Shown: in pieces, positions 8,322-17,233 of the stretch | Layout: each line of letters starts with the position of its first letter | Position numbering within the stretch: the first letter of the stretch is position 1 | Assembly (NCBI RefSeq): GCF_903903185.1 | Contig: NZ_CAIUXT010000067.1 | Coordinates: 1 to 45,302, forward strand | Reading direction: 5' to 3' | DNA: 45,302 bases | Origin: an uncultured Rhodoblastus sp. | GTDB lineage: Bacteria; Pseudomonadota; Alphaproteobacteria; Rhizobiales; Beijerinckiaceae | Made by a program: the position numbers and the translations under genes | Notes under the pieces: model-generated | The model's input: the letters and a program-made list of their open reading frames with translations, nothing else | The model's database searches: none | Told to the model about the DNA's origin: nothing

Positions 8322-9101
8322 ATGACCTCCTCCGCCAAAAAACTCAATCTCAACGCCGATCTCGGCGAGAGCTATGGCGCCTGGCGCATGGGCGACGACG
8401 CGAGCCTGCTGCCGCTGGTGCAATCGGCGAGCCTCGCCTGCGGTTTTCACGCCGGCGATCCGGTGACGATGCGCCAGACCGTCGCGGCGGCGCTCGCCGC
8501 CGGCGTCAGTGTCGGGGCCCATCCGGCCTATCCCGACCTGCAGGGTTTCGGGCGCCGCTCGCTGCGCTGTTCGTCCGACGAGATTTACGCCTATGTGCTT
8601 TACCAGATCGGCGCGCTCGATGCTTTCGCGCGCGAACAAGGCGCCCGCCTTTCCCATGTCAAGCCGCATGGCGCGCTCAGCAACGACGCCTGCCGTGACC
8701 GCGCCCTCGCCGCGACCATTGTCGGTGCGATCAAAGCCTTTGACACAGGACTGATCCTGCTTGCGCCAGCCTTGTCGCTGCTTGCCGAGGCCGGCGCGGC
8801 GGCGGGGCTCGCGGTCGCGGCGGAAATTTTCGCCGACCGGACCTATGAGGACGACGCGACGCTGACCCCGCGCGCGTTTCCCGGAGCCGTGTTGGATGAC
8901 GCGCAGCGCTGTCTCGCCCATGTCGAAGCCATGCTGGCGGCGGGCGGAATCGTCTCGCGCCACGGCAAAATCCTGCCCACGCCCATTCACAGCATCTGCC
9001 TCCACGGCGACGGCCCCGCCGCCGTGACCACGGCGCGAATACTGCGCGAAAAACTGGCGGCGAATTATGGTTTGAGTCCCCTCCCCGGCTTGTTCGCATA
9101 G
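8322..9101 (+). CDS. pxpA: 5-oxoprolinase subunit A (LamB/YcsF family)
   Basis: This is the PxpA subunit of 5-oxoprolinase, 259 residues, matching LamB/YcsF proteins over its whole length: LNLNADLGESYGAWRMGDD at the N-terminus, SASLACGFHAGDPVTM, GAHPAYPDLQGFGRR, HVKPHGALSNDA, AEIFADRTYEDDATLTPR and SICLHGDGP near the end. PxpA hydrolyses the phosphorylated oxoproline intermediate. The complex clears 5-oxoproline formed spontaneously from glutamine or during glutathione turnover. It is separated from pxpC by a repeat-bearing gap, so the three genes may not be made in equal amounts. Confidence 0.95.
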   Translation: MTSSAKKLNLNADLGESYGAWRMGDDASLLPLVQSASLACGFHAGDPVTMRQTVAAALAAGVSVGAHPAYPDLQGFGRRSLRCSSDEIYAYVLYQIGALDAFAREQGARLSHVKPHGALSNDACRDRALAATIVGAIKAFDTGLILLAPALSLLAEAGAAAGLAVAAEIFADRTYEDDATLTPRAFPGAVLDDAQRCLAHVEAMLAAGGIVSRHGKILPTPIHSICLHGDGPAAVTTARILREKLAANYGLSPLPGLFA

Positions 9102-9220
9102 ACAAGACCTTGCATAAGACGATCCTTGCGTTGTTTCTTGACGCCCAGCTCATTTTTGTCACCGCATATTCTTGTCCAAAAAGTCTCCAATTTTTTGGGA
9201 ATATGCTCCAGGAGCCTGCC

Positions 9221-10588
9221 ATGACCGCTTTCCTCGCCTCGCGCGCCGACCGGTTGCAACAGGGCAAGGGCTTGCGCAAACTGTCGCCGCGCGCCGCCCA
9301 TGGGCATCTGGTCGGGCCGATGGATCGCGACGCCAACGCCATTGTCGAAGCGCAGAACGCGACGCGGCTGCCGGCGCTCCTGGAGACGCGGCGGCAAGCG
9401 ATGGCCGAGGACCCGTTCGGCTATCTGCGCGGCGCGGCGGCGGTGATGGCGCATGACCTGCAATGGCAGCCGATGGTCGGCGCGCGGGTCCAGGCCTGCG
9501 GCGATTGCCATTTGATGAATTTCGGCGCCTTTGTCACGCCGGAAGACAATATTCTTTTCAACATCAACGATTTCGATGAGACGCTGGCGAATGTCGACTT
9601 CACCGTCGACGTCAAGCGGCTGGCGACCAGCATCGCGGTGGCCGCCGCCGCGCAAGGCGCATCGAAATCGCATCGCCACGAACTCGCCGCCGCCACGGTG
9701 CGCGCCTATCGCAAGCGGATGGAGGCGGCTACCTATCTCACGCCGCTCGAAGTCTGGCACAGCCGGATCGATCTGGAGCAGGAAACCAAAAAATTCCGCA
9801 ATGCGGCGATGCGCAAGAAAATGTTGGAGATCATGGCGCGGGCGCGCGGCCAGGGGCTCGACAAGGACGATAATTTCCCGAGGCTGGCCGAATCCGGCGC
9901 TCCCGTCATCCATGACAAGGCGCCGCGCATTTTTCATTTCGCCGCCGGCTCCGACGCCGCCAGGGGGTTCGATGTGCAGCAGGGCTTCGCCCGATATCGC
10001 GCCACCATGGCGCCCGAAGTCGCCGTGCTTTACGACCGTTATGAGCTCAAGGATTTCGCGTTCAAGGCCGTCGGCGTCGGTTCGATCGGCACTTATTGCT
10101 ACGTCGGCCTGTTCATGAGCGGCGACGAGGAGCCGATGTTCCTGCAAGTCAAGGAGGCCAACCGTTCGGTGCTGGAGGCGCTCGACGAAAAGCTCGCCTT
10201 TGATGGCCATCAGGGCCGCCGCGTGGTCGAGGGCCAGCGCATGTTACAGGCGGCGAGCGATATTTTCCTCGGCTGGACGCAATCCGACGAAACCGGCCGC
10301 GAATTTTACGTCCGCATCCTGAAAAACCGACGGCTCGCCGGAATCGCCGACATTGCCGGGACGCATGCCCTGGCCGATTATGCGCGGCTATGCGGACGGA
10401 CATTGGCCCGCGCCCATGCCCGCACCGGCGATCCGGCGCTGATCTCCGGCTATATGGGCGACAGCAGCGCCTTCGACGAGGCGATCGCCGATTTCGCCCA
10501 GGCCTATGAGCAGAGGAACGAGGCCGACCACGCCGCCTGGGCGGCGGCCTTTCCGCCAACGAAGAAAACGGCCCCCGGCGGGGTTTGA
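9221..10588 (+). CDS. DUF2252 protein
   Basis: This is a cytoplasmic protein of 455 residues from the ATG at 9221, which has AGGAG seven bases upstream; a longer in-frame reading to 9110 lacks such a site. The family signature GDCHLMNFGAF is at 94-104 and NDFDETLANVDFTVDVKRLA at about 116-135, followed by a helical C-terminal half. These two motifs resemble the catalytic-loop and metal-binding segments of aminoglycoside-phosphotransferase-like kinases, so a small-molecule kinase is a reasonable guess, but no DUF2252 substrate is known to me. The gene is single and convergent with the GntP permease, sharing a terminator region. Confidence 0.88.
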   Translation: MTAFLASRADRLQQGKGLRKLSPRAAHGHLVGPMDRDANAIVEAQNATRLPALLETRRQAMAEDPFGYLRGAAAVMAHDLQWQPMVGARVQACGDCHLMNFGAFVTPEDNILFNINDFDETLANVDFTVDVKRLATSIAVAAAAQGASKSHRHELAAATVRAYRKRMEAATYLTPLEVWHSRIDLEQETKKFRNAAMRKKMLEIMARARGQGLDKDDNFPRLAESGAPVIHDKAPRIFHFAAGSDAARGFDVQQGFARYRATMAPEVAVLYDRYELKDFAFKAVGVGSIGTYCYVGLFMSGDEEPMFLQVKEANRSVLEALDEKLAFDGHQGRRVVEGQRMLQAASDIFLGWTQSDETGREFYVRILKNRRLAGIADIAGTHALADYARLCGRTLARAHARTGDPALISGYMGDSSAFDEAIADFAQAYEQRNEADHAAWAAAFPPTKKTAPGGV

Positions 10589-10608
10589 GAAGAACGCCGG
10601 CGGGGTCC

Positions 10609-10656
10609 AAAAAAAAGCCGGCCCCGCCGCCGGCCGAAACCGAGGGCGGGGCCGGC
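10609..10656 (-). terminator. intrinsic terminator of the GntP permease gene
   Basis: On the minus strand, 16 bases past the permease stop, a 12-bp all-GC stem (arms 10645-10656 and 10617-10628, GCCGGCCCCGCC and its complement) is followed by eight T (A-run on the plus strand at 10609-10616). The hairpin can also slow plus-strand transcripts leaving the DUF2252 gene. Confidence 0.85.
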
Positions 10657-10672
10657 GACGCGCTGTTTTCGT

Positions 10673-12082
10673 TCACACCAGTCCGGTGGTGTAATAGACC
10701 GCGATGATGAAGAACACCGCCGTGGTCTTGATGATGGTCACCGCGAAAATGTCCCGGTAGGAAAGCTTGTGGGTCAGGCCGGTCACCGCCAGCAGGGTGA
10801 TGACCGCGCCATTGTGCGGCAAGGTGTCCATGCCGCCCGAGGCCATCGAGGCGACGCGGTGCAGCACTTCCATCGGAATGCCCGCCGCCTTGGCCGCCGT
10901 GATGAATTGCTCGGACATCGCGGCCAGCGCGATCGACATGCCGCCCGAAGCCGAACCGGTGATGCCGGCGAGCGTCGTGACGGTGATGGCCTCGTTGACC
11001 AGCGGATTGGGGATGGCCCGCAAGGCTTCCTTGATGGCGAGAAATCCCGGCAAGGCCGCGATGACGGCGCCGAAGCCATATTCGGAAGCCGTGTTCATTG
11101 CCGCCAGCAGCGCGCCGCCGACCGCCGCCTTGCTGCCTTCCGCGAAGGTAGAACTCAATTTGCCGAAGGCGAAGATGAAGACCGTCAGAATGCCGGCCAG
11201 CAGCGCGCCTTCGACCGCCCAGACCGCGCGGATCGGCGTGATCGGCGTGGCGATGACATGATCCATCGCGAGTTTCAGATCATAATTGGTCCCGTAGGAG
11301 GCGTCGATCACGCCGGTGAACAGGCCCGGAAAGCCGCCCAGGATCAGGTTGACCACGAACACGACGATGAGCGGAAGAAAGGCGATGGCGGCGGGTGGAA
11401 GATGGGTGACGTCGACCGGCGCCGGTTCGTTGATATGGTTTTCGCCATAGCCCTCGCCGGAGACGGCAGCCTGACGGCGGCGCCATTCGAGATAGCTCAT
11501 GCCGATGATGAGGATGAAGATCGAACCGAGCACGCCGAGAATCGGCGCGGCGCCATTGGTGGTCTTGAAATAGGTGGTCGGGATGATGTTCTGGATCTGC
11601 GGGCTGAAAGGCAGCGAATCCATGGTGAAGGAAAAGGCGCCCAGCGCGATGGTGCCGGGAATCAGCCGCTTGGGAATATTGCCGGCGCGAAACATTTCCG
11701 CCGCGAAAGGATAGGCGGCGAAAACCACGACGAACAGCGACACGCCGCCGTAGGTCAGCACGGCGCAGACCAGCACGATGGCGAGCATGGCCCGTTGCGA
11801 CCCGACGACGCCGATCACCGCGGCGACGATGGATTTGGAAAAGCCGGAAAGCTCGATGACCTTGCCGAACACCGCGCCCAGCAGGAAGACCGGGAAATAG
11901 AGCTTGGCGAAGCCGACCATCTTGTCCATGAACAGGCTGGTGAAGGCGGCCGGCACGGCGGCGGGATCGGTGAGGAGCACGGCGCCCAGCGCCGCGACGG
12001 GCGCGAACAGAATGACCGAAAAGCCGCGGTAGGCGACGAACATCAAAAAGCAGAGCGCACCTACGACAATCAGCAGGTCCAT
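10673..12082 (-). CDS. GntP-family organic-acid permease
   Basis: This is an inner-membrane transporter of 469 residues with about 12 hydrophobic segments, related to GntP gluconate and GntP-like citrate/organic-acid permeases. Features include MDLLIVVGALCFLMFVAYRGFSVI at the N-terminus, the re-entrant-like VLTYGGVSLFVVVFAAYPF, GTIALGAFSFTMDSLPFSPQIQN, and the conserved C-terminal ASMASGGMDTLPHNGAVITLLAVTGLTHK. The last motif is typical of GntP proteins annotated as citrate or D-glycerate transporters. The start is the ATG at 12082 with GGGGGAAA just before. It lies downstream of the decarboxylase operon on the same strand, 436 bases away; whether its substrate feeds that enzyme (malonate, methylmalonate, citrate) is speculation. 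Confidence 0.9.
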   Translation of the reverse strand: MDLLIVVGALCFLMFVAYRGFSVILFAPVAALGAVLLTDPAAVPAAFTSLFMDKMVGFAKLYFPVFLLGAVFGKVIELSGFSKSIVAAVIGVVGSQRAMLAIVLVCAVLTYGGVSLFVVVFAAYPFAAEMFRAGNIPKRLIPGTIALGAFSFTMDSLPFSPQIQNIIPTTYFKTTNGAAPILGVLGSIFILIIGMSYLEWRRRQAAVSGEGYGENHINEPAPVDVTHLPPAAIAFLPLIVVFVVNLILGGFPGLFTGVIDASYGTNYDLKLAMDHVIATPITPIRAVWAVEGALLAGILTVFIFAFGKLSSTFAEGSKAAVGGALLAAMNTASEYGFGAVIAALPGFLAIKEALRAIPNPLVNEAITVTTLAGITGSASGGMSIALAAMSEQFITAAKAAGIPMEVLHRVASMASGGMDTLPHNGAVITLLAVTGLTHKLSYRDIFAVTIIKTTAVFFIIAVYYTTGLV

Positions 12083-12518
12083 GGCATTTCCCCCGGAAGA
12101 TTATGCAATCGCCGGATGCAGGCTCTGCTCCGGCGTTTCGACGATTCAGTTGTAAACCATTTTTGCGTCGGGACGATCCCTCTCGCGTCGCCAAACGCAG
12201 AAAATTTTTCGGTTTGGGCGACAAGCGCCGAACCGCCGCCGCTGGCTCAGGCGCTTTTTGTTTGCGGCGTGACGCAACCCGGTCCGCCCGCAGCGCCGAA
12301 AGCGCTTCGCGGCCGTCGGGTTGCATGGGGCGCGGGGCGCCATCGGTTTTGCCGGAAGCGGCGGCGCGCCAATGCGGAAGGTCGGACTCAAGCCGGAGAT
12401 AACGCGCCAGAGCGTTAAAATCACGGGCCCCCCGCCTAGCCTGGTCGAGGCCGCCGTCTACCGCCGCGCAAGCTGGAGGCGGATCAAGCCCGACGGGGGA
12501 GTCGAGCCATCTTCCGCC
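12083..12518. other. gap between permease and decarboxylase operon
   Basis: No gene is supported in these 436 bases. Readings of both strands are Arg-rich shadows. The part nearest 12150-12250 is somewhat AT-rich and is the natural place for the permease promoter, but I see no convincing -35/-10 pair. Confidence 0.5.
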
Positions 12519-13646
12519 TCATTTGACTCCGATCAGCGCGAGCATGATTCCGCCCGAAATGGCCGTGCCGAACACGCCGGCGAGATTGGGTCCCATGGCG
12601 TGGTAGATCAGATAGTTTTCCTTGTCCTCGCTGAGCGCCACGATATGGCTGACGCGCGCGGCGATCGGCACCGAAGCGATGCCCGCCGAACCCAGCAGCG
12701 GATTGATCTTCTCTTTCAGGAACAGGTTCATGACCTTGGCGCCGACGACGCCGGAGGCGGTGCCGAAGACAAAGGCGACGAGGCCGAGCAGGACGATCAA
12801 CAGCGTATCGACGGTCAGGAACCGGTCGGCCGACATGGTCGAGCCGATGGCCACCGTCAGGATGATGATGATGACGTTCATCAGGTCGTTGGCCGCCGTC
12901 TTGGCGAGACGATCGACGACCAGCGATTCGCGGAACAGGTTGCCGAGCATCAGCATGGTGATGAGCGGCGCCACGGGCGGGAAGAACAGGTTGACGATGA
13001 TGCCGATGACGATCGGAAACACGATTTTTTCGAGTCGCGTCACCTGGCGGGACTGTTTCATGCGGATCAGCCGCTCCTTGCGCGTCGTCAGCAGCTTCAT
13101 CACCGGCGGCTGGATCAACGGCATCAGCGCCATGTAGGAATAGGCCGCGACGGAGACCTGCGGCAGGAGATGGGGCGCGAGTTTCATCGTCACGAAAATC
13201 GCCATCGGCCCGTCGGCGCCGCCGATGATGCCGATCGCGCCGGACTCGCTCAAGGTGAAGCCGAGCAGTTTCGCGCCGATCAGCGCGACGAAAATGCCGA
13301 GATGCGCGGCGGCGCCCAGAATGACCAGTTTCGGATTGGCGATCATCGGCGCGAAATCGGTCATGGCGCCGACGCCGAAAAAGATCAGCGGCGGCACGAT
13401 GAGCAGGGCGACGCCCTGATAGGCGTAATAAAACAGGCCGCCCGGCAGAATCAGGTCCGAACCCGGCACATTGGAGATAATGCAGGAGAAGCCGATTCCG
13501 ACCAGCAGCAGCGGTTCGTAACGCTTGGAGATCGCCAGATAGATCGCGACGCAGCCGATCACGATCATCACCAGATTGCCCCACCAGAAATGGGCGAGGC
13601 CGGTCTGATCCATCAACGCGCGTGTAAATGCCAGTATTTCGTCCAA
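12519..13646 (-). CDS. mmdB: Na+-translocating acyl-CoA decarboxylase, beta subunit
   Basis: This is the integral-membrane sodium-pump subunit of the OadB/MmdB/GcdB family, 375 residues, the length typical of MmdB and GcdB and shorter than OadB. It decarboxylates carboxybiotin on the carrier subunit and couples this to Na+ export. Diagnostic segments are GVGAMTDFAPMIANPK, the conserved SGAIGIIGGADGPMAIFVTMKLAP with the functionally essential Asp, YSYMALMPLIQPPVMK, and the C-terminal HAMGPNLAGVFGTAISGGI. Ten or so hydrophobic stretches are present. The start is TTG at 13646, with GGGAG eight bases upstream and 27 bases after the small membrane-peptide gene. It is the last gene of the operon. 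Confidence 0.93.
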   Translation of the reverse strand: MDEILAFTRALMDQTGLAHFWWGNLVMIVIGCVAIYLAISKRYEPLLLVGIGFSCIISNVPGSDLILPGGLFYYAYQGVALLIVPPLIFFGVGAMTDFAPMIANPKLVILGAAAHLGIFVALIGAKLLGFTLSESGAIGIIGGADGPMAIFVTMKLAPHLLPQVSVAAYSYMALMPLIQPPVMKLLTTRKERLIRMKQSRQVTRLEKIVFPIVIGIIVNLFFPPVAPLITMLMLGNLFRESLVVDRLAKTAANDLMNVIIIILTVAIGSTMSADRFLTVDTLLIVLLGLVAFVFGTASGVVGAKVMNLFLKEKINPLLGSAGIASVPIAARVSHIVALSEDKENYLIYHAMGPNLAGVFGTAISGGIMLALIGVK

Positions 13647-13673
13647 GGCGCGTACTCCCGCTGCGGCGTCAGC

Positions 13674-13838
13674 TCAGTGTTGGCTCTTGCGCAAGGTGGC
13701 GTCGTCGATCCGGCCCAGCCGGTTCAGCAGCGGGAAAAGCGCAAGGACAACTCCGATCCCGGAGATGATCAGCATCGACAGGAAGAAGTCGATGAAGCTG
13801 ATCAGGACCGCGCCGTAGACTGTGTCAGGCATCGTCAT
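13674..13838 (-). CDS. 54-residue single-span membrane peptide in decarboxylase operon
   Basis: This short gene is preceded by GGAG eight bases before the ATG at 13838 and ends 27 bases before mmdB. It encodes MTMPDTVYGAVLISFIDFF followed by a hydrophobic helix running to about residue 38 and a basic tail ending RKSQH. One membrane span is clear. In Veillonella methylmalonyl-CoA decarboxylase an epsilon subunit (MmdE) of about 55 residues is encoded in the operon, so length and location match, but that epsilon resembles the C-terminal part of the delta subunit, while this peptide does not obviously do so. I call it a candidate extra subunit. The operon order here (A, D, C, this peptide, B) also differs from A, D, E, C, B. 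A dispersed repeat lies just upstream. Confidence 0.75.
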   Translation of the reverse strand: MTMPDTVYGAVLISFIDFFLSMLIISGIGVVLALFPLLNRLGRIDDATLRKSQH

Positions 13839-13854
13839 GCTGGCGACTCCGTTG

Positions 13855-13912
13855 GAGCGTTTTCGCGCGAAGCGGATTCCGGTTCGCTTGAAAAAGACGC
13901 GTAAAAACTTTT
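13855..13912. repeat. GAGCGTTTTC-family repeat, copy within operon
   Basis: A copy of the Hyphomicrobiales repeat that begins GAGCGTTTTC, continues GCGAAGCGGATTCCGGTTCG and ends CGCGTAAAAAC occupies most of the 112-base gap between the biotin-carrier gene and the 54-residue peptide gene. Related copies are at 14735-14787, 32649-32716, 40876-40940 and 44356-44420. Confidence 0.75.
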
Positions 13913-13950
13913 AACGCGCGTGCGGTGAACCGAAGTTCCGCGAACACGCC

Positions 13951-14334
13951 TTAGCCGAGGGTAAGAAGGACGCCGCCGGTGTCCACCGCATCGCCCGGCC
14001 CGACCGCGATCGACGCCACGCGGCCCGCGCCCTTGGCGAAGACCTCCGTCTTCATCTTCATCGCTTCGATCGTCGCGATCTTGGCGCCGACATCGATCGT
14101 CTGGCCGACGGCCACGTCGATCGAGATGACGACGCCGGCGAGCGGCGCGACCTCGGCGCCCGCGCCCGCGACCGGGCGCAGCGCGGCGGCAGGCGCCGAA
14201 GGCGCCGCCGCTGCGACGGCGACGGCCGCCGGTTGGTGCGCGACCGGCGCCCCATGCGGCGCGTCGGAAGCGATCTCCTCGACAACAACGTCGTAGGCAT
14301 GGCCATCGACAGTGATCCTGAACTTCCTATGCAC
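13951..14334 (-). CDS. mmdC: biotin carrier (gamma) subunit of Na+ decarboxylase
   Basis: This is a biotin carboxyl carrier protein of 127 residues. An N-terminal beta segment (FRITVDGHAYDVVVEE) is joined by an Ala/Pro-rich flexible linker at about 28-60 to a biotinyl domain at 62-127. The biotinylation motif is EAMKMKTEV with Lys93. It shuttles CO2 from the alpha carboxyltransferase to the membrane beta subunit. The start is GTG at 14334 with AGGAG seven bases upstream. It lies 29 bases after the delta gene. The linker composition and size match MmdC/GcdC carriers. There is no biotin carboxylase gene nearby, which argues for a decarboxylase rather than an ATP-using carboxylase. Confidence 0.93.
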   Translation of the reverse strand: MHRKFRITVDGHAYDVVVEEIASDAPHGAPVAHQPAAVAVAAAAPSAPAAALRPVAGAGAEVAPLAGVVISIDVAVGQTIDVGAKIATIEAMKMKTEVFAKGAGRVASIAVGPGDAVDTGGVLLTLG

Positions 14335-14363
14335 GGGGTCGCTCCTGTTCGAAGAAATCTAAA

Positions 14364-14708
14364 TCAATGCGGTCGATGCGACGTCTGCTGCAACCGGCGT
14401 CCCTCGGACGCCCAGTTCGCGGTTCCCGCCAGGGATATATGGACAATGGCGTGGACGCCTCCGATGGCGCCGACGGCCGCCGCGATGGCCGCGAGGTGGG
14501 CGGCGGGAATGGCGCCGTGGAGCGATGCGAGCGCGAGTTTGGGCGCCGGCGCCTTGCTGCTTTTTTTCGCCGCGGCTTCGGCCGCCTGCCGTTCGATCTC
14601 CGACCGCTCGACCCACTGCAAGAATTTTCCGAGCTTGAGAATGCCCCACCACAGCAATGCCCCGCCGGCAAGCACGGCGAAGATCGTCGTCAGCGTATTG
14701 AAGGTCAT
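14364..14708 (-). CDS. mmdD: delta (OadG-like) subunit of Na+ decarboxylase
   Basis: This small membrane protein of 114 residues has one N-terminal transmembrane helix (about 5-30, LTTIFAVLAGGALLWWGILKLGKFL), a charged Ala-rich middle, and a C-terminal cytoplasmic segment IPAAHLAAIAAAVGAIGGVHAIVHI that is typical of MmdD/OadG-type subunits. Length agrees with Veillonella MmdD (about 115). These subunits hold the carboxyltransferase on the membrane beta subunit. GGAGG lies seven to eight bases before the ATG. In the family the C-terminal segment usually reads HRIV; here it reads HAIV. Confidence 0.85.
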   Translation of the reverse strand: MTFNTLTTIFAVLAGGALLWWGILKLGKFLQWVERSEIERQAAEAAAKKSSKAPAPKLALASLHGAIPAAHLAAIAAAVGAIGGVHAIVHISLAGTANWASEGRRLQQTSHRPH

Positions 14709-14734
14709 CGCTCGTCCTCCCCATGCCGTCTGAT

Positions 14735-14787
14735 GAAAGCTTTTTCAAGCGAAGTGGAACGCGGTTGGCGTCAAGACACGAAGAGTT
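14735..14787. repeat. GAGCGTTTTC-family repeat, second copy in operon
   Basis: A diverged copy (AAGCTTTTTCAAGCGAAGTG, then GAACGCGGTTGGCGTCAAGA) fills most of the 79-base gap between the alpha-subunit stop and the delta-subunit ribosome site. It is the second such insertion in the decarboxylase operon. Confidence 0.6.
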
Positions 14788-16341
<1,554 letters not shown>

Positions 16342-17233
16342 TCCGTCACCGCTCGTCCGTTGTCGCTCGCGGCGCCGCAGCGGACGCAGGAGCAAACATC
16401 ATCGGGTTAAACCTTCAGGCCAGTTCGCAGCAGCAAAGTCGGCCATCGCGCTTCAAAACGACACGAAACCCCCGCGTCGGACTCGTAGACCACTCGTGGC
16501 GCCTGCCCCGGCTTGATCTTGCAAGCGGCTGATCTTGTTTGATCAGTCGGCAATCCCGGTCAGGCGCGGCAAGTTGCCCGATGGCGAATGAACATCTGAT
16601 ACAGCGCAGGGTTGACCTGTCTACTCCAAACCGCGCCGTTTCCACGAGGCCACATTCGCCATGACCGATCCTACACTGCGGCGGCACGGCTTGTCACCCG
16701 TCTCGGACTTATCCGTTATGTTTAAGTTCGCCGCTGGGCCGTTGCGCCCGATGGCGGCATTTTTTGGACTTGCGCGCACTCGCGCCGGCAGATAGGGGAA
16801 CGTTCAATATCGCCGCGAGTTCTGGCGCCGCGGTCGCGCGTCATCGGCCCTGCGTCAGGCGCACGCGGTAACCGGCGCCTCGGCGGGCCTGCGTCAGGGG
16901 ACAGTGACCGGTGGTCTCGACCGGCGCGGGATTATCCTGCGGAACTCATCGGGAAGCAGGCTCGACTTTCTTGATTCTGTTGCGTTTTCACGTTAGGGTG
17001 ACGATCGGATTTTCAAATTTCGCTTTTGGGAGATAATACTGTCGGCCCTTGAAAAGGACCGGTGGTATTGTCTGCGAATGGAGCGGCGCCGGCGGGCGCC
17101 GTCAGGGCGTCGATGGACGCCTGTCCTTGCTGCCGGACTATGGCTTCCGACGCGTCGGAAGCAGAGGCCGACGGCATAACGAGTCGTTCCCGACAGCAAA
17201 ATGTCGGGACGATCGCTGTTGGGGTGTGGGCCG
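16342..17233. other. 892-base gap, repeats only
   Basis: No gene is supported; a 90-residue minus-strand frame at 16415-16687 lacks a family match and a good ribosome site. The stretch 16846-16925 contains two degenerate direct copies of a roughly 38-base unit that starts CCTGCGTCAGG and includes GTnACCGG. A short inverted repeat CTGATC/GATCAG is at 16529-16546. A weak sigma-70-like pair (TTGATT, 17 bases, TAGGGT) near 16972-17000 could drive the downstream ATPase operon. Confidence 0.45.
17034..17069. repeat. palindromic GGCCCTTGAAAAGG repeat, diverged copy
   Basis: An imperfect inverted repeat centred on the GGCCCTTGAAAAGG core, with outer arms AATAC and GTATT, lies 165 bases upstream of the GHKL ATPase gene. 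Better copies are at 36120-36148 and 41171-41200. Confidence 0.6.

Noticed and set aside
8250..9005. Minus-strand frame containing HCEERSDEAI
   Set aside because: This peptide is the known signature of translating a dispersed repeat; the rest is antisense to pxpA.
10769..13904. Very long plus-strand frames opposite the permease and decarboxylase beta genes
   Set aside because: Composition is dominated by Asp, Arg, His and Gln, typical of the antisense of membrane-protein genes.
16415..16687. 90-residue minus-strand frame upstream of the decarboxylase
   Set aside because: No ribosome site, no family resemblance, and composition like the surrounding non-coding sequence.
16846..16925. Possible CRISPR-like direct repeats
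   Set aside because: Only two degenerate copies of a 38-base unit with no spacer structure and no cas gene in the window.
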